64,000 bases of DNA from CBDEUK01 sp965250225. GTDB taxonomy: Bacteria; Pseudomonadota; Gammaproteobacteria; Eutrophobiales; Eutrophobiaceae. How positions within the stretch are numbered: the stretch's first letter is position 1; every line of letters begins with the position of its first letter. The stretch is taken from positions 186,001-250,000 of the forward strand of contig CBDFNQ010000038.1 in assembly GCA_965250225.1 (NCBI GenBank), given 5' to 3'. Below, in pieces: positions 43,645 through 52,451 of this stretch. The translations under genes were made by a program, and so were the position numbers. The notes beneath the pieces were generated by a model. The model made no database searches. It saw only the letters and a list, made by a program, of their open reading frames with translations, and was not told the origin of the DNA.

Positions 43645-43764
43645 AAGTAGATATGTACGGGGCTGTGAAAGCAGTGTCTAACAACCGCCGAGGTAACTCG
43701 GTTTCAGCCGGGCTGAAATAACCAAGAGTACCCGAGAGTAAAAAGCCCTTAATTGGGCTTTTTG
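43645..43764 (+). ncRNA. Candidate structured small RNA of about 120 nt
   Basis: Between a good promoter and a strong terminator lie two clean hairpins. CCGAG-GTAA-CTCGG (43688-43701) has a GNRA tetraloop, and TTTCAGC-CGG-GCTGAAA (43702-43718) is stacked directly after it. A single-stranded stretch follows. The terminator is AAAAAGCCC-TTAATT-GGGCTTTTT (43740-43763). The next gene on the far side is convergent, so this is not a leader of a plus-strand gene. I do not recognise a known RNA family. Structure and signals are seen; function is unknown. Confidence 0.6.
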
Positions 43765-43790
43765 CTTTTATAGGCTTTGTATTTTGTTAA

Positions 43791-44375
43791 TCAGCGCCTT
43801 GGCTTCCTTATTCCCTCTCCCCTGAGTTTTTTTACAAGCAACACACTGGCCCTGATTTTATCTCGATGCTTAAAATTGGCAGGCTTTCTAATTTCTGAAC
43901 GTTCATCTCTGACATAGGCACTTTCAACATAAAGCCGCAACATCCTATTACCTTGCCTGGTTAAGTTGAAAAATATTTCATACTCATCTCTGTTCCCGAA
44001 TGGATCGAGAATTTCAATGATTAACCAATTTTCTCTCCCTGTAAAAAAACATTTATATTCAGGAAATGAGCTAAATATTTCAGGTAATTTTTTTGACAAG
44101 ATATATCGACTATCGCAAAAACATCTGTGATTACCTTTATCATCAATAATGCGACGACCTTCACCATGTATTGAGAAGACTATTTTTTGATTTTGTTTAG
44201 AGCCCCAACTTACACAATGACTACTATATTGAACTAAGACATCAATATCCTTGGCTGGGTATTTGTCCGTCGCATTGATTGTGAAATTATAAATAGAGTC
44301 ACTAAGATGAGTTAAATCTTGTCTATTTCCATCGACCTCGATATATCCGTTAGTTTTTACAACATTCCAATCCAT
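43791..44375 (-). CDS. Uncharacterised conserved protein
   Basis: 194 residues from ATG 44375 (MDWNVVKTNGYIEVDG). The frame is open for 26 more codons that would add a hydrophobic helix, so a membrane-anchored form starting at 44453 is possible. Conserved-looking motifs: QYSSHCVSWGSK, CFCDSRYILSKKLP, ENWLIIE, and LRLYVESAYVRDE near the C-terminus, followed by a basic tail. I do not recognise a named family and assign no function. It is convergent with the candidate small RNA and 27 bases from its terminator. Confidence 0.6.
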   Translation of the reverse strand: MDWNVVKTNGYIEVDGNRQDLTHLSDSIYNFTINATDKYPAKDIDVLVQYSSHCVSWGSKQNQKIVFSIHGEGRRIIDDKGNHRCFCDSRYILSKKLPEIFSSFPEYKCFFTGRENWLIIEILDPFGNRDEYEIFFNLTRQGNRMLRLYVESAYVRDERSEIRKPANFKHRDKIRASVLLVKKLRGEGIRKPRR

Positions 44376-44690
44376 TGATTTTATTAATCCATAAAAATAC
44401 GTAAATATAATGATTAAGAACTGATAAATCAAAAGGGTCCGCGTGGCATACAAATACCTTGGATCCCCTTTTAGAGGGTGTGCGTCAAACCTGGGTAATA
44501 TTATATCTGGACCACTTCAGCTATCGACTATCCCCGCCTACTGCGACACTAGCACATCCTTGTGCGTCGCCTTTGCTTGGTGAGGCGTTGCCGAATGACT
44601 GGGCATATATTTAATAAATAACCCACCTCACAGGCGCGGGAACCTGATATAAGCCGTTTATAATTAACCCTCTTATTATAAATACCAGAT
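44376..44690. other. Gene-free stretch
   Basis: About 315 bases without a supportable gene. It contains a GC-richer patch (about 44540-44600) with TGCGACACTAGCACATCC and a nearby CTTGTGCGTCGC, hinting at a decayed repeat. The rest is AT-rich. I see no promoter or terminator I would defend. Confidence 0.4.
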
Positions 44691-44963
44691 TCAAGCCACT
44701 TCCAGTATCACGTTCGGATTTTTGTCTGCGATCATGAGTAAAGTGCGAGCCGCACCTGATGGACAACGACGACCTTGTTCCCAATCCTGTAATGTGCGAA
44801 CAGATACTCCTAAAAGTTGAGCAAATCGTACTTGTGATAATCCGGTTTTCTTACGAATACCCGCAACATCAGGTATGTTGATTATGCGACCGTGCTTTCC
44901 ACTGTTAAGTTCTCGTAGTCCTTCAAGTATTTCTTGTCCTATATCACGCTTCTGCTTAGTCAT
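44691..44963 (-). CDS. XRE-family antitoxin
   Basis: 90 residues from ATG 44963 (MTKQKRDIGQEILEGLREL). The helix-turn-helix LSQVRFAQLLGVSVRTLQDWEQGRR is typical of HigA/RelB-partner antitoxins placed after a RelE toxin. Its first codons overlap the end of the upstream toxin gene by 8 bases, so they are co-translated. Expected to bind the toxin and repress the pair's promoter. Confidence 0.88.
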   Translation of the reverse strand: MTKQKRDIGQEILEGLRELNSGKHGRIINIPDVAGIRKKTGLSQVRFAQLLGVSVRTLQDWEQGRRCPSGAARTLLMIADKNPNVILEVA

Positions 44964-45240
44964 TTTCGATTTCCTCGCGGATCTTCCGCAATACATGCGC
45001 AGGAATATTTACGATTTCATTCTTTGAGTACATCGTCAACATCCAGGTAATGCGGGGTGTTGCTTTTACAAAATAGATGATTCTATAACCACCCCGTTTG
45101 CCACGTCCTGCAGCACGCCAACGAAATTTACGCACACCACCTGAGCCGGGAACAACATCACCTGCTTCAGGATTCTCCATGAGAGCAAACTGGAGTTTCC
45201 GGTACTCATCATCAGTCAAATAGTCCTGAACTATGAACAA
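44956..45240 (-). CDS. RelE-like toxin, N-terminally shortened
   Basis: About 94 residues from TTG 45240. LTDDEYRKLQFALMENPEAG, PGSGGVRKFRWRAAGRGKRG, YRIIYFV and MLTMYSKNE match the RelE/HigB toxins paired with XRE antitoxins. Those normally begin with about eight to ten more residues (an ET-x-F-T-like strand). No ATG start is available for a full-length product, and the first codons overlap the divergent brnA-like gene starting at 45233. The locus looks rearranged; the toxin may be inactive or use a weak start. Confidence 0.7.
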   Translation of the reverse strand: MFIVQDYLTDDEYRKLQFALMENPEAGDVVPGSGGVRKFRWRAAGRGKRGGYRIIYFVKATPRITWMLTMYSKNEIVNIPAHVLRKIREEIEND

Positions 45241-45499
45241 GCGTACAAAAAAACAAAAGACTGAAATCAAAAAACTGGCTTCAATACCGAACGAAGAGAT
45301 AGATACGTCTGACATTCCAGAGGTTACTGACTGGAGTAAAGCAGTCGTTGGCAAATACTACCGACCCTTAAAAAAACAAGTCACCTTACGTCTGGATGCT
45401 GACATGCTAAAATGGTTTAAGATTCAGGGAGGTAAATATCAGACCCATATTAATCAGGTATTACGTCGCTATATGGAATCAAACCAGCCCGATAAATAA
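45233..45499 (+). CDS. BrnA-like antitoxin without BrnT partner
   Basis: 88 residues. The C-terminal half VTLRLDADMLKWFKIQG plus KYQTHINQVLRRYM is the ribbon-helix-helix region of BrnA antitoxins (COG3514). BrnA normally follows a brnT toxin gene. Here the upstream position is taken by the 5' end of a RelE-type toxin on the other strand, and the two genes overlap by 8 bases head-to-head. No ribosome site is evident. It may be an orphan regulator or have been recruited to the RelE locus. Confidence 0.75.
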   Translation: MNKRTKKQKTEIKKLASIPNEEIDTSDIPEVTDWSKAVVGKYYRPLKKQVTLRLDADMLKWFKIQGGKYQTHINQVLRRYMESNQPDK

Positions 45500-45671
45500 C
45501 CACCTTCAAAGAATATCGATATACGAGTCAATTGATTTGCTTTACCCCTGGCATGATTTGCCAAACAGACTGGGCTATGGTAATTCGCACACCCTTTTTA
45601 GGTATTATTGTTTACCTGTTATATCGTCTTGGCGGCTAGTTAATGTGCATCAATAAAGATTATTCGACATT

Positions 45672-46043
45672 TTACTCGGGTACAAAAAAGACACCTTGTT
45701 CGTCTACTTTTAGCATTAATTCATTAGCAAGTTCTAGTGACTCCTCGTCGAATTCAAGGCCGAACCCGCGTTTAGAATGCATGCTACTGTTTCCTGACCA
45801 ACAGATCCTGGCTTGGAGACTAAACTTCTCCTTACCAATATCAATGACTATGGTAACAGGATCATTAACATTCATCTTTTCAATCATCTTTCCTTCCGAT
45901 GAAACGAACATTCCCCATGGCGACATATCGAGTGCTTCTGATTCAATACTGTCGTCGGATTTGTGGATCCATCTGACTTTTTGATTAAAGTATTTGCGCT
46001 CGACTGCACGTCTGTTTATTTCTTTTTGTACTAGTAGAACCAT
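45672..46043 (-). CDS. PilZ domain protein
   Basis: 123 residues from ATG 46043; CGGGAG about 8 bases upstream decides this start over the ATG ten codons earlier. The c-di-GMP binding motif parts are present: RRAVERKYF (RxxxR) and LDMSPWGMF (DxSxxG). Strands such as PVTIVIDIG, and RGFGLEFDEESLE, complete the barrel. It should bind c-di-GMP and relay it to an unknown partner. No flagellar or EPS synthase gene adjoins it. Confidence 0.85.
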   Translation of the reverse strand: MVLLVQKEINRRAVERKYFNQKVRWIHKSDDSIESEALDMSPWGMFVSSEGKMIEKMNVNDPVTIVIDIGKEKFSLQARICWSGNSSMHSKRGFGLEFDEESLELANELMLKVDEQGVFFVPE

Positions 46044-46355
46044 TTCATTAACTCCCGCATAAGATATCTTCATCTATTTATCGGATTCTTGCGTTAAATC
46101 TATAGCAATAAATGAGGGCTCCACTTTGGTGCGACGCAATACGGAAAAACCCATATCACTCGTAATATCGTTTTGGGTATTAGTATTGTTGCAGTTATTG
46201 CATTAGCTTCGGTACAACTGCCTGAAGCATGGCAACTGTTTTTTGTCTGATACATTTTTTTCGTCCTACTACTTGCCCGATATATTATTGCTTGTCATAC
46301 TTGTCTTGTTCTAACTTAAGGAACCTATGAGTTTCCCTAAATAATTTTTTATACT

Positions 46356-46724
46356 ATGCATAAACTTTTATTCTCATTACTGATTTTTTTCACGACTTGT
46401 TTTCCAACATTCGCTGAAAAAAGCTTACCCGGTAATCACACACTATTGCAAAATGATCAAGGTCATTATTTCATTGAAAACAAAGACGGTATTATCATGG
46501 TAGACCCGGCCATACTTTCAATTGGTCATTCTAAAAAATGGATTGTTGCATGCAGCAAGAATGAATCCATTGATACCGATCTGAAACGCTATTTTTTTAT
46601 AAATCTGAAACTCGGTGGAACGACCGACACGATAAATCAGGAAAGCTGGGACTATTTTAAAAGCGTCTATAGTGGCCTGGGCGGTATAGAGCTTATTAAT
46701 TTGACAGAAGAGGAATGCCCTTAA
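46356..46724 (+). CDS. Small exported protein of unknown function
   Basis: 122 residues. Signal peptide about 1-20 (ending PTFAEK). The mature part has HYFIENKDGIIMVDP, WIVACSKNES with one Cys, and ends LTEEECP, so two cysteines could form a disulfide. I do not recognise a family. The 280-base gap upstream holds a fragment capable of encoding a hydrophobic peptide without a start codon; nothing else is supported there. Confidence 0.6.
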   Translation: MHKLLFSLLIFFTTCFPTFAEKSLPGNHTLLQNDQGHYFIENKDGIIMVDPAILSIGHSKKWIVACSKNESIDTDLKRYFFINLKLGGTTDTINQESWDYFKSVYSGLGGIELINLTEEECP

Positions 46725-46836
46725 TAAATTACTTTAAGTTTCCTACGTAAACTCATGTTAATTTCCTTGCCAAAAGAGGGGTATTGGAGTTAGAATTATC
46801 CGGATATCCGCATAAACATTGGCTCGGAGGAGTACT

Positions 46837-47955
46837 ATGTCTATCAAACGTCTCATTATCATACCGTTTTTCTTTCTTTCTTTTCAATATCTTACATTCG
46901 CTAGTCCGGGTGGACCTATTGCCTGTGATGATACACAACGCTCGAATAATACTATATGTGTAGATGGGGTCGGTGCTGGTGCCTATGCTTTTGATAACGC
47001 ACGTATTGCGGCAGGCAATTTTTCTACCACTGCGCGCGAAGCCAGTCAGGACGATGATTCTGGCACTGCCCTGTTTGGCGATTCTAATCTAAAAGGTCTG
47101 GCAGCTGGTGATCACCTGGCAGGCTGGGGATTCTGGGCAAGCGTCAGCCAAACAGATTTTCAGGCTCGTTTGCCGATTGCGTTACCCATTGCCAGTCTCG
47201 CATACGAAGGTGATACCTATAGTGTATTAGCTGGTGCAGACAAACTAATTATGAATAACCTGGTTGTCGGTGTAGCCATCGGTTACGAAGATACCGAGGT
47301 CTTCACTTTTTATAACGGCGGGCATAACGATTCCGCCGGACTTACTGTAGTTCCCTATATGGCGTACTTAATTAATGATAATTTGAGTGTTGATGCTGCC
47401 ATTGGTTATACCGACCTTGAATATGATACAGACCGGGTTTCAATTACTACAGCCGGAACAACTGTTACAGGAAATTATGATGCGGATCGCTTGTTTGCCA
47501 GTGTGAATTTAAATGCCTTAACAGCCTACAATAACTGGTATTTCAACGGTCGAATCGGCTTACTTTATACAGAAGAAGAACAAGATGCTTACGCAGAGTC
47601 TACTGGTGGCTTTGCAGCAGTCGGTCAACGTAACATTGATCTCACCCAACTACAGGTCGGAGTTGAAGCCGCCTATAACTTTGAAGCGCTGGAACCATAC
47701 ATAAGCCTGACTTACGCAGATGATCTCAGCAGTGACACCGGTGGTGTCAGTGGTGGCCCTGCTGGTCCTGGCCCTGGTCCTGGTCCTGGCCCTGGAGCAG
47801 CGGTGTCCTTCAGTGATGATGATGAATTACAGGTAGGTTTTGGTCTTAGGGCCTTTGGTGATGGTTTCACCGTAATACTTGATGCCATGGCCATTCTGGA
47901 CAGAGACAATTTCGATAGCCACAGTGTCATGTTGACCTTCAGAGGTGATATGTAA
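46837..47955 (+). CDS. Autotransporter-type outer-membrane beta-barrel with Gly-Pro repeat
   Basis: 372 residues from ATG 46837 with GGAGGAG about 7 bases upstream. Signal peptide about 1-23 (ending LTFAS). From about 90 to the end it resembles an autotransporter barrel, with alternating strands such as GVAIGYEDTEVF and AAIGYTDLEYD, and a C-terminal HSVMLTFRGDM. The region before the barrel is only about 65 residues, so there is no real passenger. An extracellular loop late in the barrel carries GGPAGPGPGPGPGPG, encoded by a hexamer repeat at about 47755-47798. Role unknown; possibly surface structure. Confidence 0.75.
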   Translation: MSIKRLIIIPFFFLSFQYLTFASPGGPIACDDTQRSNNTICVDGVGAGAYAFDNARIAAGNFSTTAREASQDDDSGTALFGDSNLKGLAAGDHLAGWGFWASVSQTDFQARLPIALPIASLAYEGDTYSVLAGADKLIMNNLVVGVAIGYEDTEVFTFYNGGHNDSAGLTVVPYMAYLINDNLSVDAAIGYTDLEYDTDRVSITTAGTTVTGNYDADRLFASVNLNALTAYNNWYFNGRIGLLYTEEEQDAYAESTGGFAAVGQRNIDLTQLQVGVEAAYNFEALEPYISLTYADDLSSDTGGVSGGPAGPGPGPGPGPGAAVSFSDDDELQVGFGLRAFGDGFTVILDAMAILDRDNFDSHSVMLTFRGDM

Positions 47956-47995
47956 ATATCTATTAATGAATCTTTGAAATACAAGTTTCAGTATC

Positions 47996-48031
47996 AAAGC
48001 CATGATCGCTAACGCCTTCATGGCTTTTTTT
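47996..48031 (+). terminator. Rho-independent terminator of the first barrel gene
   Basis: AAAGCCATGA pairs with TTCATGGCTTT across an 11-base loop and runs into seven T, 41 bases after the stop codon. Confidence 0.8.
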
Positions 48032-48068
48032 ATATCACACTACAATAAAAAGTAAGGAATCCTTTTAC

Positions 48069-48923
48069 ATGCGTTTCATCAGTTACACGACAGGCGACCA
48101 ACAACGTGTTGGGGCAATTTCGAATGAAATGATTTTTGATGCCGGTGACGGGTTTTCCGGGCCAGACGGTATGCTGGTCTTTCTGGAACAAGTTGATGAC
48201 TGTCTGGAACAATTGAACCAGGCAATTGAAAATAAGAGCGCCACTCATAATCTTAGTGAAGTCACCCTCCTCGCACCGGTGAGAAGACCACCAAAATTTT
48301 TTGGTGTCAGTCTCAATTATGCGGATCATATTGCTGAAACGGGTCTGGATACCCCGGAATATCCAACCTTTTTTAATAAACAATCCACCTGTGTCATTGG
48401 GCCTGACGAAACAATTATTCGACCCAGGGTTTCAGAAAAACTTGATTATGAAGGTGAACTGGGCATTGTCATCGGACAATTTTGTCACCATGTCAAAAAA
48501 GAAAATGCCAAAGAGGTCATTGCAGGTTACACCATCGTCAATGACGTCTCTGTCCGTGACTGGCAAATGCGCTCGCACACCTGGACCTTGGGAAAATCCT
48601 TTAACACACATGGTCCGACTGGCCCCTGGATAGTCACTAGCGATGAAATCGGAGACCCACACAAGCTTGATATAAAAACCTGGGTCAATGATGATCTGAG
48701 ACAGGATTCAAATACGCGACACTTGATCTTTGATTGTTATGATCTGGTTGAATATCTCTCATCAGTCATGACTCTGGAACCTGGAGACATCATTGCAACG
48801 GGGACAAGTAGTGGCGTTGGTGTGAAAATGAAACCGCGTGGTTATATGAAACCCGGTGACAGTGTTACTATCGAGATAGAAAAGATAGGAAAGCTGGTTA
48901 ACCACATAAAAGATGAAGAGTGA
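48069..48923 (+). CDS. Fumarylacetoacetate hydrolase family protein
   Basis: 284 residues. The FAH fold follows the family: FFGVSLNYADHIAETG (substrate/metal region), LDYEGELGIVIG with metal-binding Glu residues, NDVSVRDWQMR, KSFNTHGPTGPWIV, and a C-terminal LEPGDIIATGTSSGVG. Members hydrolyse or decarboxylate small keto acids (acylpyruvases, oxaloacetate decarboxylases, dienoate hydratases) with Mg or Mn. Neighbours do not indicate the substrate. Complete and intact, with AAGGAATC about 10 bases before ATG. Confidence 0.9.
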   Translation: MRFISYTTGDQQRVGAISNEMIFDAGDGFSGPDGMLVFLEQVDDCLEQLNQAIENKSATHNLSEVTLLAPVRRPPKFFGVSLNYADHIAETGLDTPEYPTFFNKQSTCVIGPDETIIRPRVSEKLDYEGELGIVIGQFCHHVKKENAKEVIAGYTIVNDVSVRDWQMRSHTWTLGKSFNTHGPTGPWIVTSDEIGDPHKLDIKTWVNDDLRQDSNTRHLIFDCYDLVEYLSSVMTLEPGDIIATGTSSGVGVKMKPRGYMKPGDSVTIEIEKIGKLVNHIKDEE

Positions 48924-49077
48924 TCATTCCAGATATTTTTTCTATCTGACCAAAAATATCTAATACTAAAGTAGTATGGCACTAATATTGTATTATCTGT
49001 AAATTCAACTATGTTATAGTTAATATACAACTGAAGTTTTGACATGGCTTTCTGAAAAAATCTGGGGAGATTTATGT

Positions 49078-50415
49078 ATGAAATGCTTTATCAAGAAGAT
49101 CTGTATTATTATTGGTCTCTATACGTCATTTACCTGCAGTAGCTATGCAATAAGCACTGCTATTCTTGGTCAGTTACAGTCCCAAACCAGTAATCCGACT
49201 CAAAAAGAAGTCTCACGAGTGGTCGAGTGTATCTGCCCACCAGGAAATTTACTCAGTGTAGACTTACAAGCCCGTTGTAATGAAATAGCCGGCGAGATCC
49301 TTGGTGCGGGTGACGTTGCCGGTGCCCTGGCTGGCTTACAGGCCATGGGGGCAGAAGAAGATTCACTAATATCCACCACCCAGGTCGATTCCAATAATAA
49401 TGCCCAGATCAATGATATTGGTAATCGACAAGCGGCCCTTCGTAGTGGTCTTACTGGTACTGTTGATCTCAACCTCAATGGTCAACAGGAAAGTGGGCTT
49501 GCGGCTGGATCTGCGCTATCGAGTTTAAATGGTTGGAGTTTTTTCGTTACTAGTAATTTTGGCACCGGTGATAAGGACACAACATCCAGAGAATCCGGTT
49601 TTGATATGAACAGTTACGGAATGACTGCCGGAGCAGATTATCAAATTAGCCGGGATATGATCGTAGGTGGTGCGTTTGGTTACACACAGATCGATGCTGA
49701 TGTTAGTAACGAGGGTGGGAAGTTGGAAACTGACAGCTTCAGTTTTCTTGGTTACGCATCTTATTTTCCCAATGATGCGTTGTATGTCGATGGCATCATT
49801 GGCTATACCACCAGCTATTATGATCAGGATCGTGCCATTCGATATTCGATAATGTCGGGAGGTGGAACCACGGTGGTTAATCAAACTGCGTTTTCGGATA
49901 CAGACAGCGATGAGATCTTTGCCAGTCTTTCCGGTGGTTATAATTTCTACGGAAAAGAAGAATTGACCTACGGACCGTATTCAAAACTGAATATTTCTCA
50001 TGTTGAAATTGATGGCTTCAGTGAATCTGTTTCGAGTCCTACGGCTGCAGGATCCGGACTTGCTGTAGCGATAGAAGACCAGGAATATACTTCTGTAACG
50101 TTGGCTATTGGTGGCCAGATATACAAACGAATGAATATGAGTTGGGGCAGCTTATACCCTCAGCTTAATGTCGAATACGTTCATGAGTTTGATAACGAGA
50201 ATGATCCTATTACCGGACGGTTTGTCGATGATAGTTCTGCAACGCTTTTTTCTTTACCTACCGATGAGCCCGATCGTGATTATGCGAATATTGGCGTCGG
50301 TGCAACGGCATCTTTTGGTGAAGATCGTTCTGCTTTTCTAATGTATCAGGGATTATTTGGCTATAGTGGCTTGAACATTCACGCAATCGAAATTGGTGTA
50401 AGAATTAATTTTTAA
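49078..50415 (+). CDS. Autotransporter beta-barrel domain protein
   Basis: 445 residues from ATG 49078 with GGGGAGA about 9 bases upstream. Signal peptide about 1-24. A short N-terminal region with three cysteines (VVECICPPGNLL, LQARCNE) and helical, Ala-rich sequence (about 25-140) precedes a full autotransporter barrel (about 150-445: SYGMTAGADYQIS, GGAFGYTQIDADV, LGYASYF) ending in Phe (EIGVRINF). Such small proteins lack a long passenger. The FAH gene separates it from the first barrel, and the two share architecture but little sequence. Confidence 0.8.
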   Translation: MKCFIKKICIIIGLYTSFTCSSYAISTAILGQLQSQTSNPTQKEVSRVVECICPPGNLLSVDLQARCNEIAGEILGAGDVAGALAGLQAMGAEEDSLISTTQVDSNNNAQINDIGNRQAALRSGLTGTVDLNLNGQQESGLAAGSALSSLNGWSFFVTSNFGTGDKDTTSRESGFDMNSYGMTAGADYQISRDMIVGGAFGYTQIDADVSNEGGKLETDSFSFLGYASYFPNDALYVDGIIGYTTSYYDQDRAIRYSIMSGGGTTVVNQTAFSDTDSDEIFASLSGGYNFYGKEELTYGPYSKLNISHVEIDGFSESVSSPTAAGSGLAVAIEDQEYTSVTLAIGGQIYKRMNMSWGSLYPQLNVEYVHEFDNENDPITGRFVDDSSATLFSLPTDEPDRDYANIGVGATASFGEDRSAFLMYQGLFGYSGLNIHAIEIGVRINF

Positions 50416-50502
50416 GCTGATAATATGATATGTGAAATAATAAAATCCGGTGACGGTATTACAATCGCCGATGAAAAATAGGAAATCTTAAGAAATTTCT
50501 GC

Positions 50503-51096
50503 TTAAGTTTTGATCTGTTCGATTTCTACTTCAGCCAAGACATCCTGTAATTCAACAAGACGATGTATCGGATCATCTATCTCCAATAAAGCTTGTTTTC
50601 GATTGATCTCAACCGGTAATATCTCAGCGAGTCGACAACCTACCCAATGTGGATCATCAAATTTTTCATGCTCATTGGCATAAGGAAGATTAAATTTCTC
50701 GACAACCTGCCGTAGTAAATCCGAAAATAATTGATATTGCGCGGGAATAGAGAGCTCATCTTCATGCTCAATGTAAGTAATATCACCTTCCATCAATTGA
50801 TTATCCCGTAAACGTTTTGCAACTAAACGAAAACGTTGTTGGCCTTCAGTGGTAATGACTAACTGTCCATCCACATGTTTATCCCAGTCAATGATCCTTG
50901 CTGTAGTTCCTATCTCATGAATTTTAGATACTTTACCGACCTCACTGCCTTTACGAATTAAACAGACACCAAAATCCTTATTTTCTTTGAAACATTCACT
51001 GACCATATCAAGATAACGCGGCTCAAATATGCGCAGTGGTAATATCCCTTGCGGATAAAGCACGGTATTTAATGGAAAGATAGGGATCGTGATCAT
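50503..51096 (-). CDS. LON substrate-binding domain protein
   Basis: 197 residues. IPIFPLNTVLYPQGILPLRIFEPRYLDMV is the start of the LON N-terminal domain, followed by FGVCLIRKG and GTTARIIDWD. There is no ATPase or protease part, so it is the stand-alone form found in many proteobacteria, role unproven. Its first codons overlap the end of mpl by 4 bases (ATGA), placing it in an operon with mpl. Confidence 0.92.
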   Translation of the reverse strand: MITIPIFPLNTVLYPQGILPLRIFEPRYLDMVSECFKENKDFGVCLIRKGSEVGKVSKIHEIGTTARIIDWDKHVDGQLVITTEGQQRFRLVAKRLRDNQLMEGDITYIEHEDELSIPAQYQLFSDLLRQVVEKFNLPYANEHEKFDDPHWVGCRLAEILPVEINRKQALLEIDDPIHRLVELQDVLAEVEIEQIKT

Positions 51097-52451
51097 AATG
51101 CCTCCAGTTGTTCGGTTAACTTCTGATGTAAACCAGAAAATCCACCGTTGCTCATTATAACAATATGATCACCTGATGCGGCATATTTTATTGTTGCATG
51201 AATAATTTCATCAACTGATTGATAGACCGACCGTTTATTACCCAACATTTGTGTGGCTTGTTGCAGATCCCAGTCGATTGTCTCTGGCTGATATAAGAAA
51301 ACACAATCAGCTTCCATTAATGCCGGCCCCAGGGTTTCTTTATGAACACCCGCTTTCATCGTGTTGGAACGAGGTTCGAGAATAGCAATGATCCTGGCAG
51401 TTGATACCTGTTGTCTGACAGCTTGTAAGGTTGCTTTTATAGCCGTTGGATGATGGGCAAAATCATCGTAGACAGAAACCCCTTTAATTTCGGCAATTTT
51501 CTCCAGACGCCTTTTAACACTTTTAAAACTTTTCAGCGCTGCACAAGCGATTTTTGGATCGACCTCCACATGGTGCGCAGCGGCTATCGCTGCTAATGCA
51601 TTTTCTGCATTATGCTGTCCTATCAAAGGCCAGTTAACTTTGCCTACGATTTTATTGTCATAAACAACATCAAATTGACTGTAATCAGTATTATTATTTT
51701 GTAAACGCCATTGCCCTTTTTGTGCAGAGAACGATTCAATCGGCGTCCAACAACCTTTATTAATCGTTGCAATAACATTCTGATCATCCGATTTCGCAAT
51801 GATTAAACCATTTTGTGGAATGGTTCTTATCAAATGATGAAATTGTGTTTGTATGGCTTCTATATCTTTAAAGATATCGGCGTGATCAAACTCAATATTA
51901 TTTATGATCAATGTATCTGGACAGTAGTGAATAAATTTAGAACGTTTATCAAATAATGCCGTGTCGTATTCATCGGCTTCGATAACAAATAATTCTGAAT
52001 CGGTATAACGTGCAGATAAGGAAAAGTTTTCAGCCACACCGCCAATTAAAAATCCGGGATTTAATCCAGCCCGTTCCAGTATCCAGGTCAGTATCGTCGT
52101 CGTTGTGGTTTTTCCATGTGTGCCAGAAACGGCCAGCACATGACGATTATTTAATACCTGTTCTCGTAACCATTCTGGCCCCGAACAATAAGAAAGCTTA
52201 TTATCCAGGACATATTCAACCGCATCATTGCCGCGGGAAAGCGTGTTACCAATGATAATCATGTCCGGTGAGGGTTGCAGATGTTCAATCTTATAACCGT
52301 CCATTAAACGAATACCTTGTTGTTCCAGTTGAGTACTCATAGGCGGATAAACATTGGCATCTGATCCACTAATCTCATGACCTAGGGCACGAGCGATTAG
52401 GGCAATGCTACCCATAAAACTTCCACAGATACCTAGAATGTGTATTTTCAT
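51093..52451 (-). CDS. mpl: UDP-N-acetylmuramate:L-Ala-gamma-D-Glu-meso-DAP ligase
   Basis: 452 residues. Peptidoglycan recycling ligase that joins the reclaimed tripeptide to UDP-MurNAc in the cytoplasm. MKIHILGICGSFMG is the N-terminal Rossmann start, SGTHGKTTTTTIL the ATP loop, EADEYDTALFDKRSKF the Mpl-type central motif, and NIEFDHADIF and ILEPRSNTMK further Mur-ligase positions. It overlaps both neighbours by 4 bases, so three genes form one transcript. Confidence 0.97.
   Translation of the reverse strand: MKIHILGICGSFMGSIALIARALGHEISGSDANVYPPMSTQLEQQGIRLMDGYKIEHLQPSPDMIIIGNTLSRGNDAVEYVLDNKLSYCSGPEWLREQVLNNRHVLAVSGTHGKTTTTTILTWILERAGLNPGFLIGGVAENFSLSARYTDSELFVIEADEYDTALFDKRSKFIHYCPDTLIINNIEFDHADIFKDIEAIQTQFHHLIRTIPQNGLIIAKSDDQNVIATINKGCWTPIESFSAQKGQWRLQNNNTDYSQFDVVYDNKIVGKVNWPLIGQHNAENALAAIAAAHHVEVDPKIACAALKSFKSVKRRLEKIAEIKGVSVYDDFAHHPTAIKATLQAVRQQVSTARIIAILEPRSNTMKAGVHKETLGPALMEADCVFLYQPETIDWDLQQATQMLGNKRSVYQSVDEIIHATIKYAASGDHIVIMSNGGFSGLHQKLTEQLEAL

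Noticed and set aside
45553..45639. 28-codon hydrophobic peptide after the brnA-like gene
   Set aside because: Too short and without a promoter or ribosome site; possibly the tail of a decayed membrane protein.
46100..46250. Hydrophobic stretch (GISIVAVIALASVQLP) upstream of the exported protein at 46356
   Set aside because: No start codon in frame and no conserved partner; probably a gene fragment or chance.
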